This document shows positions 26,580-35,232 of a DNA stretch of 64,000 nucleotides, in pieces. The first letter of the stretch is position 1. Each line of letters starts with the position of its first letter. The notes beneath the pieces are model-generated. The model ran no database searches, had not been told where the DNA came from, and worked only from the letters and a program-made list of their open reading frames with translations. Source of the DNA: Mycolicibacterium rutilum (GTDB taxonomy: Bacteria; Actinomycetota; Actinomycetes; Mycobacteriales; Mycobacteriaceae); NCBI RefSeq assembly GCF_900108565.1, contig NZ_LT629971.1, positions 2,356,001 to 2,420,000 on the forward strand, read 5' to 3'. The position numbers were made by a program, and so were the translations under genes.

Positions 26580-28466
26580 ATGAGTATCGAGACCGTCGCC
26601 CGCCAGACGCTGTACCGGCAGACGCGCGCACGCGGCGGGGACCTGCGCTCGCTTCTGGATCGGGCGCTGCTGCGTCGCATCTGGCGCTTCGCGGGCCGCC
26701 ACCACGCGCGGTTACGCGGGTTCGTCGCGGTCAGCGTCGTCGGCGCGCTGCTGGCCGTCGCGACCCCCGTGCTGGCCGGCAAGGTGATCGACGCGATCAC
26801 CGGCGGGTCGACCCGCACCGTCGTCCTGCTCGCCGCCGTCATCGCGGCCGTCGCGCTCGCCGAGACCGCCACCTCCCTGGCCACCCGCTGGCTGTCGTCC
26901 ACGATCGGGGAAGGCCTGATCGTCGACCTGCGCACCGCGGTGTTCGACCACGTGCAGCGCATGCCGGTCGCGTTCTTCACCCGCACCCGCACCGGCGCCC
27001 TGGTCAGCCGGCTGGGCAACGACGTGATGGGCGCGCAGCGGGCGTTCTCCGACACGCTGTCCGGGGTGGTGGCCAACCTGGTCACGCTCACGCTGACTTT
27101 TGTGGTGATGCTGTCGATCTCATGGCAGATCACGCTGCTGTCGCTGGTGCTCGTGCCGCTGTTCATCGTGCCCGCCCGCCGCATCGGCGCGGCGATGGCC
27201 CGGCTCTCGCGCGAGGCCGCCGCCCACAACGCGACCATGAACACCCAGATGACCGAACGGTTTTCGGCGCCCGGCGCGACGTTGGTCAAGTTGTTCGGCA
27301 ACCCCGCCACCGAGTCGCGCGAGTTCGCGGTCCGCGCAGGCCGGGTGCGCGACATCGGCGTCAAGACCGCGATGCTGCAGTCGGTGTTCATGAACTCGTT
27401 GACGCTGATGTCCGCGCTGGCGTTGGCCCTGGTGTACGGGCTCGGCGGGGTGCTCGCGATCGGCGGCCATCTGCAGGCCGGCGCGATCGTGTCGTTGGCT
27501 CTGCTGCTGACCCGGCTCTACGCGCCGCTGACCGCGCTGGCCAACGCGCACGTCGAAATCGCCTCGGCGCTGGTCTCTTTCGAGCGGGTCTTCGAGGTAC
27601 TCGACCTCGAACCGCTCATCCAGGAGAAGCCGGACGCGGTCACCGTGCCTGCCGGTCCGGTGTCGGTCACCGTCGACGACGTGCGGTTCTCCTATCCGTC
27701 GGCGGACAAGGTGTCGCTGGCCTCACTCGAAGAGGTCGCCGAGCTCAGCGAGAGCGACGTGCGCGCCGGTGACGAAGTGCTGCACGGCATCTCGTTCACC
27801 GCGCAGCCGGGCCAGATGGTCGCGCTGGTCGGGTCGTCGGGTGCGGGCAAGTCGACCATCGCGTCGCTGATCGCCCGTCTGTACGACGTCGACTCCGGCG
27901 CGATCACCCTGAACGGCGTCGACGTGCGCGACGCGTCGTTCGCGTCGCTGAAGGAGACCGTCGGCGTCGTCACCCAGGACGGGCACCTGTTCCACGAGTC
28001 GATCCGCGACAACCTGCGGCTCGCGACCCCCGACGCCGGCGATGACGACCTGTGGCGTGCACTCGAGCGCGCCCGGCTGGCCGACGTGGTCGCCGACATG
28101 CCCGACGGCCTCGACACCATCGTCGGCGAACGCGGCTACCGGCTCTCCGGCGGTCAGCGCCAGCGGCTCACCATCGCCCGGCTGCTGCTCGGTCGCTCCC
28201 GGGTCGTCGTGCTCGACGAGGCCACCGCATCGCTGGACTCGGAGTCCGAGGCCGCCGTGCAGCAGGCGCTCGCCGAGGCGCTGGCCGGGCGCACGTCGAT
28301 CGTCATCGCCCACCGGTTGTCGACGGTGCGGGCCGCCGACCAGATCCTGGTGGTCGAGGACGGTCGCATCGTCGAGCGCGGCACCCACTTCGAGCTGCTG
28401 GCCGCCCGCGGCCGCTACGCCGATCTGTACGAGACGCAGTTCGGCAGCCAGGAGGCCGCCGCCTGA
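26580..28466 (+). CDS. ABC exporter, fused TMD-NBD, homodimer type
   Basis: A 628-residue half-transporter. Six membrane helices (about residues 45-330) precede the ATPase domain. All ATP-site motifs are consensus: Walker A GSSGAGKST, Q-loop VTQDGHLF, signature LSGGQRQR, Walker B VVLDEATASLD with the catalytic Glu, and switch His in IVIAHRLSTV. This fits a homodimer with two active sites. An insertion of about 25 residues (KVSLASLEEVAELSESDVRA) interrupts the start of the NBD between the A-loop strand RFSYPSAD and VLHGISF. The start ATG 26580 gives MSIETVARQTLYRQTRARGG. Substrate unknown; drugs or lipids are usual. It is the first of three ABC genes on this strand. Confidence 0.9.
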   Translation: MSIETVARQTLYRQTRARGGDLRSLLDRALLRRIWRFAGRHHARLRGFVAVSVVGALLAVATPVLAGKVIDAITGGSTRTVVLLAAVIAAVALAETATSLATRWLSSTIGEGLIVDLRTAVFDHVQRMPVAFFTRTRTGALVSRLGNDVMGAQRAFSDTLSGVVANLVTLTLTFVVMLSISWQITLLSLVLVPLFIVPARRIGAAMARLSREAAAHNATMNTQMTERFSAPGATLVKLFGNPATESREFAVRAGRVRDIGVKTAMLQSVFMNSLTLMSALALALVYGLGGVLAIGGHLQAGAIVSLALLLTRLYAPLTALANAHVEIASALVSFERVFEVLDLEPLIQEKPDAVTVPAGPVSVTVDDVRFSYPSADKVSLASLEEVAELSESDVRAGDEVLHGISFTAQPGQMVALVGSSGAGKSTIASLIARLYDVDSGAITLNGVDVRDASFASLKETVGVVTQDGHLFHESIRDNLRLATPDAGDDDLWRALERARLADVVADMPDGLDTIVGERGYRLSGGQRQRLTIARLLLGRSRVVVLDEATASLDSESEAAVQQALAEALAGRTSIVIAHRLSTVRAADQILVVEDGRIVERGTHFELLAARGRYADLYETQFGSQEAAA

Positions 28467-28572
28467 GGGGCATGGCTCGCCGGTTGGCGATGGTGTCACA
28501 CCCCGGGTGTACTGGTGATAGAGCAGCTAAGGAATTCGGGTACACCACCGCAGCGTTGTTCGGAGGTTGCGT

Positions 28573-28602
28573 GTGACCGAGGGTGGATGGAGGTGGCGAT
28601 GA
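28573..28602 (+). other. Candidate 9-codon leader peptide before ABC exporter pair
   Basis: GTG 28573 opens a frame encoding VTEGGWRWR and stopping at TGA 28600-28602, which overlaps the ATG of the next gene (ATGA). A GGAGG at 28562-28566 stands 6 bases before this GTG and serves no other start codon in range, because the exporter ATG at 28599 has its own GGAGGT inside the leader frame. This could be a leader peptide coupling exporter translation to ribosome state, as known for other resistance exporters. The evidence is positional only. Confidence 0.3.
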
Positions 28603-30485
28603 ACCTGGATTCCTCACCGGCCATCGCCCGACCGCCGAGCCGCCCGCGGCCGAGTTCGGACTTGTGGCGGATGTTGCCGTACCTGCTGCCGTACCGCGCG
28701 CGGTGGATCGCGATGGTCACCGTTGCGATCGCGAGCCTCGGCGCCACCATCGCCATCCCGCTGATGACCAAGGCCGTCATCGACGGCCCGGTGCGCCATC
28801 AGGACCCGAAGGGCCTGTGGCTGCTGGGCAGTGTCGCGATGGGCGTCGGGATCTCCGAGGCGGTGCTGTGGTTCATCCGGCGGTGGCTGGCCGCGCGCGC
28901 GACGATGGGCGTCGAGGCCGACATCCGCAAGGACCTCTACGCGCGGCTGCAGATCCTGCCGATGTCGTTTCACGGGCGCTGGCAGTCCGGCCAGCTGCTG
29001 TCGCGAATCATGAACGACCTGGGCACGATTCGCCGGTTCATGTCGTTCGGCATGCTGTTCCTGCTTCTCAACGGTCTGCAGATCACGGTGGTGACCGCGA
29101 TCCTGCTGGTGATGTACTGGCCGCTGGGCGTGGTCGTGGTGATCTCGATCGTGCCGATCACGTTGACGGTGTTGCACTTTCAGCAGTCCTACACGCGGCT
29201 GTCGCGGCTGGCGCAGGACCAGGCCGGCCACGTCGCCACCCACGTCGAGGAGTCGGCGCTGGGCCTGCGGGTGGTGAAGTCGTTCGGCCGCGAGGACTAC
29301 GTCTACGACCGCTTCGACGAACAGCTCACCAACCTCTATGAGACACAGATCGACCGCGTGTCGGTGTCGGCGAAGTTCTGGACGCTGCTCGAGGTCATCC
29401 CGAACCTCACGCTGATCGTGGTGCTCGGGTTCGGCGCCTACGCCGCGGGCGAGGGCCACGTCACGATGGGCACGCTCGTCGCGTTCATCACGATGATGCT
29501 GTCGCTGGTCTGGCCGATCGCCTCGCTCGGCTTCCTGCTGTCGATGACCCAGGAATCGTTCACCGCCGCGAACCGGATCGCCGAGATCTTCGACGCCGAA
29601 AGGGAACTGGCCGACGGCCCGGTGGCCGAGGCGCCCCGCGGCGGGCGACTCGAACTCGTCGACGTCGGGTTCCGCTTCCCCGATTCCGAGGACTGGGTGC
29701 TGCGGCACGTGAACCTCACCGTCGAGCCGGGGGAGACGGTGGCGCTGGTCGGTGCGACGGGCTCGGGCAAGTCGGTGCTGACCGCGCTGCTGTCGCGGCT
29801 CTACGACGTCACCGAGGGCGCCATCCTCATCGACGGCCGCGACATCCGCGAGCTGTCGCTGTCGGCGCTGCGGCAGGCGGTCGCGACCGCCTTCGAGGAC
29901 CCGACGCTGTTCTCCATGTCGGTGGCCGAGAACATCCGGCTCGGCAGGCCCGACGCCTCCGATGACGAGCTCGCCGAGGCCATCGACGTCGCCGCCGCGC
30001 AGTTCGTCCACGACCTGCCGTTCGGCCTGGACACCCGCATCGGCGAACAGGGCATGAGCCTGTCCGGCGGTCAGCGGCAACGCTTGTCGCTGGCGCGCGC
30101 GATCCTGGCAGCGCCCAAGATCCTGGTGCTCGACGACACGCTGTCCGCGCTCGACGTGCACACCGAGGCCGTCGTCGAGGAGGCGCTGCGCCGGGTGCTG
30201 CACGCCGTCACCGGCATCGTCGTCGCCCACCGCGCGTCGACGGTGCTGCTGGCCGACAAGGTCGCGCTGCTCGCGGGCGGCACCATCACCCACGTCGGCA
30301 CCCACGCCGAGCTGCTGGCCGACGTGCCGCAGTACCGGTTCCTGCTGGCCGCCGACGACGAACTCGACGATGGCAGCGAACGCGCCTGCGACTGGGAGGA
30401 CGACGACGAACGCAGCCGCCTCGAGCACCTCGTCGAGGAGAATGAGCCCCGCCGCTACGTCACCTCGGAGGCCGAGCGCCGATGA
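28599..30485 (+). CDS. ABC exporter half-transporter with degenerate ATP site
   Basis: A 628-residue TMD-NBD protein. Start ATG 28599 (MNLDSSPAIARPPSRPRPSS) has GGAGGT at 5 bases. Six helices are followed by an NBD with normal Walker A (GATGSGKS) and signature LSGGQRQR, but the Walker B ends ILVLDDTLSALD, with Asp where the catalytic Glu normally stands, and the Q-loop reads ATAFEDPTLF, with Glu for Gln. These are hallmarks of the degenerate-site subunit in heterodimeric exporters such as TM287/288. Its C-terminus is acidic. It overlaps the next gene by 4 bases (ATGA), consistent with equal production of the two halves. Substrate unknown. Confidence 0.9.
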   Translation: MNLDSSPAIARPPSRPRPSSDLWRMLPYLLPYRARWIAMVTVAIASLGATIAIPLMTKAVIDGPVRHQDPKGLWLLGSVAMGVGISEAVLWFIRRWLAARATMGVEADIRKDLYARLQILPMSFHGRWQSGQLLSRIMNDLGTIRRFMSFGMLFLLLNGLQITVVTAILLVMYWPLGVVVVISIVPITLTVLHFQQSYTRLSRLAQDQAGHVATHVEESALGLRVVKSFGREDYVYDRFDEQLTNLYETQIDRVSVSAKFWTLLEVIPNLTLIVVLGFGAYAAGEGHVTMGTLVAFITMMLSLVWPIASLGFLLSMTQESFTAANRIAEIFDAERELADGPVAEAPRGGRLELVDVGFRFPDSEDWVLRHVNLTVEPGETVALVGATGSGKSVLTALLSRLYDVTEGAILIDGRDIRELSLSALRQAVATAFEDPTLFSMSVAENIRLGRPDASDDELAEAIDVAAAQFVHDLPFGLDTRIGEQGMSLSGGQRQRLSLARAILAAPKILVLDDTLSALDVHTEAVVEEALRRVLHAVTGIVVAHRASTVLLADKVALLAGGTITHVGTHAELLADVPQYRFLLAADDELDDGSERACDWEDDDERSRLEHLVEENEPRRYVTSEAERR

Positions 30486-32302
30486 CGACCACGGATTGGC
30501 GCGGCAAGTACGAGGAGCACTCCGACGATCTGCCGATCGACGAGAACCTGCCCCGGCGCCGCGAGGCCCGCGCACTGCTGGGCTCACTGCTGCGGCCGTA
30601 CCGCCTCACGATCGGTCTGCTCGCGCTCGTGGTGGTGGTGGAGAACGCCGCGCGGCTGTCGGTGCCGATCCTGGTGCAGCGCGGCATCGACCGCGGCATC
30701 CCACCCATCGTCGACGGCGGGTCGGCGCGCACGCTGATGACGATCGTCGGCGTGCTGGCGGTCGTGGTCGTCGTGCAGGCCACCAGCCGGATGTTCTTCC
30801 TGCGGCGGTCGGGCCGGATCGGACAGAAGGTGCTTCTCGAGTTGCGCCGCAGGGTCTTTCGGCACTTCCAGCGCCTCGACATCGCATTCCATGAGCGCTA
30901 CACGTCCGGGCGCGTGGTCAGCCGGTCCACCAACGACGTCGAGGCGATCCAGGACATGCTGGAGACCGGCTTCGACAGCCTGATCACCGCGGTGCTGACA
31001 CTGTTCGGCACCGCGATCCTGCTGATCACGCTGGACTGGCGGCTCGGGCTGATGTGCCTGACCGCGTTCCCGGTGCTGGTCGCGCTGGTGTGGTGGTTTC
31101 GCAAGGAGTCGGCGCGCACCTATCGACGCGTGCGGGAGAGCGCCGCGCTGGTGATCGTGCAGTTCGTCGAGACGATGACGGGCATCAAGGCCGTGCAGGC
31201 CTACCGCCGCGAGCCGCGCAACCAGCAGATCTTCGAAGACATCGCCGATCGGTACAAGGACGACAACGAGCGCACGTTCCAGCTGCTCGCGATCTTCATG
31301 CCCGGGGTCAAACTCGTCGGCAACCTCACCACCGGCGTGGTGCTCCTCTACGGCGGCTACCGGGTGCTGGGCGGCGAGATGACGATCGGCACGCTCACCG
31401 CGTTCCTGCTGTACCTGCGGATGTTCTTCGAACCGATGCAGGAGATCTCGCAGTTCTTCAACACCTTCCAGTCCGCGGCCTCGGCGCTGGAGAAGCTGGC
31501 CGGTGTGCTGGCCGAGCGGCCGGGCATCGAGGACCCCCAGCGGCCCGTCGCGTTGCACGACGTGCGCGGCGAAATCGCCTTCCGCGACGTGCGTTTCGAA
31601 TACGTCGCGGGCCGGCCGGTGCTGCCCGGCCTGACGCTGGAGGTGCCCGCGGGGCAGACCGTCGCACTGGTCGGCACCACCGGCGCCGGCAAGACCACGA
31701 TCGCCAAGCTGATCGCCCGGTTCTACGACCCCACCGAAGGCGCCGTGACGTTGGACGGCGTCGACCTGCGCCGCCTGTCGCAGAGCGACCTGCGCCGCCA
31801 CGTCGTGATGGTCACGCAGGAGAACTTCATGTTCGACGGCACCATCGCCGACAACATCCGCTTCGGCCGGCCGCAGGCCAGCGACGCCGAAGTCACCGCG
31901 GCCGCCGCGGCCGTCGGCGCCGACCGGTTCATCGCCGCGCTGCCCGACGGCTACGACACCGACGTCGCCAAGCGCGGCGGCCGATTGTCGGCCGGGCAGC
32001 GGCAACTCGTCGCGTTCGCGCGTGCCTTCCTCGCCGACCCCGCGGTGCTGATCCTGGACGAGGCGACGTCCTCGCTCGACATCCCCAGCGAGCGGATGGT
32101 GCAGCGAGCGCTGGAAACCGTACTGGCACAACGCACCGCGCTGGTGATCGCCCACCGGTTGTCGACGGTGCAGATCGCCGACCGCGTGCTGGTGCTCGAA
32201 CACGGCCGCATCGTCGAGGACGGCGCCCCGCAGGACCTCATCGGCCGCGACGACGGCCGCTACGCCGCGCTGCACCGGGCGTGGGTGGAGTCGCTGGCCT
32301 AA
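30482..32302 (+). CDS. ABC exporter half-transporter, catalytic partner
   Basis: A 606-residue TMD-NBD protein, partner of the preceding half-transporter. Walker A is GTTGAGKTT, the Q-loop VTQENFMF, Walker B VLILDEATSSLD with catalytic Glu, and the switch His is in LVIAHRLSTV. Its signature is LSAGQRQL, with Ala for the first Gly. In a heterodimer this degenerate signature faces the partner's degenerate Walker B, while its own intact Walker B faces the partner's LSGGQ, giving one active and one inactive site. The start ATG 30482 is coupled to the upstream stop (ATGA). The stop overlaps the convergent flavoprotein stop within CTAA at 32299-32302. Confidence 0.9.
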   Translation: MTTTDWRGKYEEHSDDLPIDENLPRRREARALLGSLLRPYRLTIGLLALVVVVENAARLSVPILVQRGIDRGIPPIVDGGSARTLMTIVGVLAVVVVVQATSRMFFLRRSGRIGQKVLLELRRRVFRHFQRLDIAFHERYTSGRVVSRSTNDVEAIQDMLETGFDSLITAVLTLFGTAILLITLDWRLGLMCLTAFPVLVALVWWFRKESARTYRRVRESAALVIVQFVETMTGIKAVQAYRREPRNQQIFEDIADRYKDDNERTFQLLAIFMPGVKLVGNLTTGVVLLYGGYRVLGGEMTIGTLTAFLLYLRMFFEPMQEISQFFNTFQSAASALEKLAGVLAERPGIEDPQRPVALHDVRGEIAFRDVRFEYVAGRPVLPGLTLEVPAGQTVALVGTTGAGKTTIAKLIARFYDPTEGAVTLDGVDLRRLSQSDLRRHVVMVTQENFMFDGTIADNIRFGRPQASDAEVTAAAAAVGADRFIAALPDGYDTDVAKRGGRLSAGQRQLVAFARAFLADPAVLILDEATSSLDIPSERMVQRALETVLAQRTALVIAHRLSTVQIADRVLVLEHGRIVEDGAPQDLIGRDDGRYAALHRAWVESLA

Positions 32303-33678
32303 CCGTCGGCCAGCAGCGTCTCGAGCTTGGCGTTCATCGCAGGCAACTGCGAGGTGAGCATCGAGACGATCCGCTCCCGCGCCCGCGCGCTGACGTTGGC
32401 CGTCACGTGGTGCAGCGCGTTAAGTCGGGCAGCGTCGACCCACGCCAGCATGTCCGGGTCGGAGAACCACCGCATCTGATTGCGGTTGAACGCCAACGTC
32501 ATCCGCAGCCAGTCGACGGGTTCGTGCGGATAGGGCACCGGCTCGCAGAACGAATTCCTGGTCTCGTCGTCCGGATACGCCGCCTCGACGTGGGCGATGA
32601 CGGCCGCGCTGAACGCCGGCTGGCAGGTCCGCACGGTCTGCAACGCGATGCGGTCACCGTCGAACACCGGGACCGGTGGCTCGCTGCCCAAACCGTCCGC
32701 GCTGCAATCGATGTAGAGCACCGAGCCCTCCACGTCGCGGACGCCGCCGTCGAGGGTCATGCGGCCCGGTTCGACCGACGCGACGCGGCCCATCCGCACG
32801 ACGTCGGTGATGCGGCGCAGCTCGGCGAGCTCGGCCGCCGACAGGATCGCGCAGCGGTACATCGTCGGTTCGACGGAGGTGTCGATGCGGTGCAGACATC
32901 CGCCGGCCTCCAACCGGTCGAACAGGTCGCGCAGCGACTCGGCCTCCTGCACCGCGGTCAACTGGTTGCCGAAGTCGCGCATCACCGCCTGCGCGAACTG
33001 CCTGCCCGGTTGGACCGCGCCGCGGTCGAGCACCCACGACTCCCGCGGCTTGACCCACGTCACCCGCTCCGGCGCAACCCCGTTGCGCAGCAGCCACAGA
33101 CACGAGTCCATCGCGGTCTTGCCCGCTCCCACAACGACATAGCGGTCCCGCGGCTCGGCGAACCCCGGCACGTCGTTGGGCGCCACCACGTCCACACCGG
33201 CCGCGACCGCGTACGCCGGTGGCCGCATCGACGGCACGACGATCTCGGTGTGGCTGGTCACCACGCGGCGCGCGATCACCTCGATCGGATCCCCGTCGGC
33301 GCCGCGCACCCGGCCGTCGCCGAGGTATTCGCTGCCCGGCAGGTAGGTCACCCGGCCGGTCGGCAGCAGGTGCTCGCGCATCACTTCGTCGAAGTAGCCG
33401 CACACCTCGGCGCCGCTGGCCAGTTCGTAAAAGCCTGCGTTGAGCCCGGATTCGTCGATGCTGTCGCTGCCCAGGTGCAGCGAGTTGACCCCGTAGTACG
33501 CCGACGGCTGGTGCAGTCGCACGAACGGGTACGCCGTCGTCCAGTGCCCGCCGGGCCGGTCGTTGCGGTCGACCACCACGACGGTCGCGTCGGATTCGCT
33601 GACCAACGTGTCGGCGAAGGCCAGCCCCATCGCACCCGCCCCGACGACCAGATAGTCGGCTTCGATCGTCGCCGCCAT
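32299..33678 (-). CDS. FAD/NAD(P)-dependent oxidoreductase
   Basis: A 459-residue flavoprotein with two dinucleotide-binding motifs: VVGAGAMGLAFADTLVSES at the N-terminus (FAD) and VVVGAGKTAMDSCLWLLRNG at about residue 180 (NAD(P)). The first strand is followed by RPGGHWTTAYPFVRLHQPSA, like flavin monooxygenases that act on small organic substrates. No Baeyer-Villiger fingerprint is seen. Start ATG 33678 follows directly on the stop of the epoxide hydrolase gene (TGAATG), so the two are one operon. A role in oxidising a hydrophobic or epoxide-related compound is inferred from this pairing. Confidence 0.78.
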   Translation of the reverse strand: MAATIEADYLVVGAGAMGLAFADTLVSESDATVVVVDRNDRPGGHWTTAYPFVRLHQPSAYYGVNSLHLGSDSIDESGLNAGFYELASGAEVCGYFDEVMREHLLPTGRVTYLPGSEYLGDGRVRGADGDPIEVIARRVVTSHTEIVVPSMRPPAYAVAAGVDVVAPNDVPGFAEPRDRYVVVGAGKTAMDSCLWLLRNGVAPERVTWVKPRESWVLDRGAVQPGRQFAQAVMRDFGNQLTAVQEAESLRDLFDRLEAGGCLHRIDTSVEPTMYRCAILSAAELAELRRITDVVRMGRVASVEPGRMTLDGGVRDVEGSVLYIDCSADGLGSEPPVPVFDGDRIALQTVRTCQPAFSAAVIAHVEAAYPDDETRNSFCEPVPYPHEPVDWLRMTLAFNRNQMRWFSDPDMLAWVDAARLNALHHVTANVSARARERIVSMLTSQLPAMNAKLETLLADG

Positions 33679-34782
33679 TCAGCGCACACCATCGAAGAAG
33701 GCGGCGACGTCGGCGACGAACAACTCCGGCTGCTCGAACGCCGCGAAGTGCCCGCCGCGCGGCATAGTCGTCCAGTGGGTGAGGTGATAACTGCTCTCAC
33801 ACCACGAGCGCGGCGACCGCAGGATCTCCCTGGGGAATGACGCGACCCCGGTCGGCACCCGCACCGGCTTGCTGCCGCCGAACGAGGAGAAGCTCTCCCA
33901 GTACAACCGCGCCGACGACGCGCCCGACGCGGTCAGCCAGTACAGCATCACGTTGTCGAGCATCTCGTCGCGGTGCAGCACGCTCTCCGGATGCCCGTCG
34001 TTGTCGGTCCACGACCAGAACTTCTCGACGATCCACGCCAGCTGCCCGACGGGCGAGTCCACCAGCCCGTAACCCAGCGTCTGCGGCCGGGTGGACTGCT
34101 GCTTGGCGTACGCGTTGTCCCACTTGCGGTAGTACTCGAGGCGTTCGATCGCGGCCAGTTCCTCCTCGCTGAACTCGGTGTGCCCCTTCGGTGGGGCGCC
34201 CATCGGCATGTTGAGGTGGATCGCGACGCACGCGCCGCCGATGCGACCGAGCTGCGTGGTCACCGCGGAGCCCCAGTCGCCGCCCTGTGCCCCGTACCGC
34301 TCGTATCCCAGCCGGCGCATCAGCGCGTCCCAGGCCGTCGCGATGCGTTCGACACCCCAGCCGGTGCGGGTCGGTTTGCCGGAGAAGCCGTAGCCCGGCA
34401 GCGACGGGCACACCACGTCGAACCCGCGTTCGGTCAACGGCTCGATGACCTTGTGGAATTCCACCACCGACCCCGGCCAGCCGTGGGTGATCAGCAGCGG
34501 AAACGCGTCCGGCCGCGGGGACCGCTGGTGGATGAAGTGGATGTCGAGGCCGTCGAGCTCGGTGGTGAACTGGTCGAACCGGTTCAGCGCGGTTTCGCGT
34601 GCGCGCCAATCGTATTCGTCGGCCCAGTACCGGGCGAGGTCGCGGGTGTAGGCCAGCGGGATGCCCTGGCTCCAGTCGTCGACGCACTCGGCCTCCGGCC
34701 AGCGGGTGCGGTGCAGCCGGGTCCGCAGGTCCTCGAGGTCGGCGTCGGGCACGGCGATGCGGAACGGGGTGACGGAGGCCAT
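33679..34782 (-). CDS. Epoxide hydrolase (EHN-type alpha/beta hydrolase)
   Basis: A 367-residue enzyme of the microsomal epoxide-hydrolase type, which opens epoxides to diols. The N-terminal EHN region (TPFRIAVPDADLEDLRTRLH, then TRWPEAECVDDWSQGIPL) is diagnostic. The hydrolase fold shows the oxyanion motif HGWPGS, the nucleophile Asp in AQGGDWGSAV, lid tyrosines in ERLEYYRKWDNAY and the catalytic His in PRGGHFAAFEQPE. There is no signal peptide. The start ATG 34782 gives MASVTPFRIAV. It is the first gene of a two-gene operon with the flavoprotein at 32299-33678; the substrate is unknown. Confidence 0.9.
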   Translation of the reverse strand: MASVTPFRIAVPDADLEDLRTRLHRTRWPEAECVDDWSQGIPLAYTRDLARYWADEYDWRARETALNRFDQFTTELDGLDIHFIHQRSPRPDAFPLLITHGWPGSVVEFHKVIEPLTERGFDVVCPSLPGYGFSGKPTRTGWGVERIATAWDALMRRLGYERYGAQGGDWGSAVTTQLGRIGGACVAIHLNMPMGAPPKGHTEFSEEELAAIERLEYYRKWDNAYAKQQSTRPQTLGYGLVDSPVGQLAWIVEKFWSWTDNDGHPESVLHRDEMLDNVMLYWLTASGASSARLYWESFSSFGGSKPVRVPTGVASFPREILRSPRSWCESSYHLTHWTTMPRGGHFAAFEQPELFVADVAAFFDGVR

Positions 34783-34836
34783 GCCCGGATCCTGTCACGG
34801 GGATGAGTTCCGGCGCTGCGAGGAGTCCGTATCTGT

Positions 34837-35232
34837 GTGACATTCATGGGTGTGATCGGACGACGGGTGTGCGCCGCGCTGGCCGTGGGCTCAGCGGGCC
34901 TGCACGCCGCCATGCTCGGGCACGCCGGGAGCGCCGCCGCGACCGGTCTGCTGGCGGTGATGATCGCGGCCTGCCTGTACTGCGCCCGCGACCTGTGGCG
35001 CGACGGGCGCGCCCGCGCCTGGGTGATCGTCGCGCTGATGAACCTGGCGATGATCGCGCTGCACCTGCCGGGCCCCGCCCACCACCACGGCGCGGAGGTC
35101 ACCGCGCAGCCGTCGACGCTGATGGCCGCCGCCACGCTGGTCGCGCTCGTCGAGGCGGCGGCCGCGGCGGCCGTGCTGTACGCGCGCAGCCGCGGTCAGT
35201 ACGCACGCCTCACCGGTACACCAGACCGCTGA
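34837..35232 (+). CDS. Small four-helix membrane protein
   Basis: A 131-residue hydrophobic protein that I do not recognise. Four membrane segments are visible: CAALAVGSAGLHAAMLG, TGLLAVMIAACLYCARD, WVIVALMNLAMIALHL and TLMAAATLVALVEAAAAAAV. The loop between segments 3 and 4 holds three consecutive His (PAHHHGAEV), and further His lie near helix ends, so metal or haem binding is conceivable but unproven. The start is GTG 34837, with AGGAG 11 bases upstream; ATG 34846 is possible. Its 3' end overlaps the convergent monooxygenase gene by 23 bases. Confidence 0.65.
   Translation: MTFMGVIGRRVCAALAVGSAGLHAAMLGHAGSAAATGLLAVMIAACLYCARDLWRDGRARAWVIVALMNLAMIALHLPGPAHHHGAEVTAQPSTLMAAATLVALVEAAAAAAVLYARSRGQYARLTGTPDR

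Noticed and set aside
28498..28510. 13-bp palindrome ACACCCCGGGTGT between the first and second ABC genes
   Set aside because: Short, GC-rich, and not repeated nearby; no regulator gene is adjacent, so it could easily be chance.
31054..33840. A 928-codon plus-strand frame crossing from the third ABC gene into the flavoprotein gene
   Set aside because: It runs in another frame of two well-supported genes and shows Arg/Pro/Ala-rich shadow composition.
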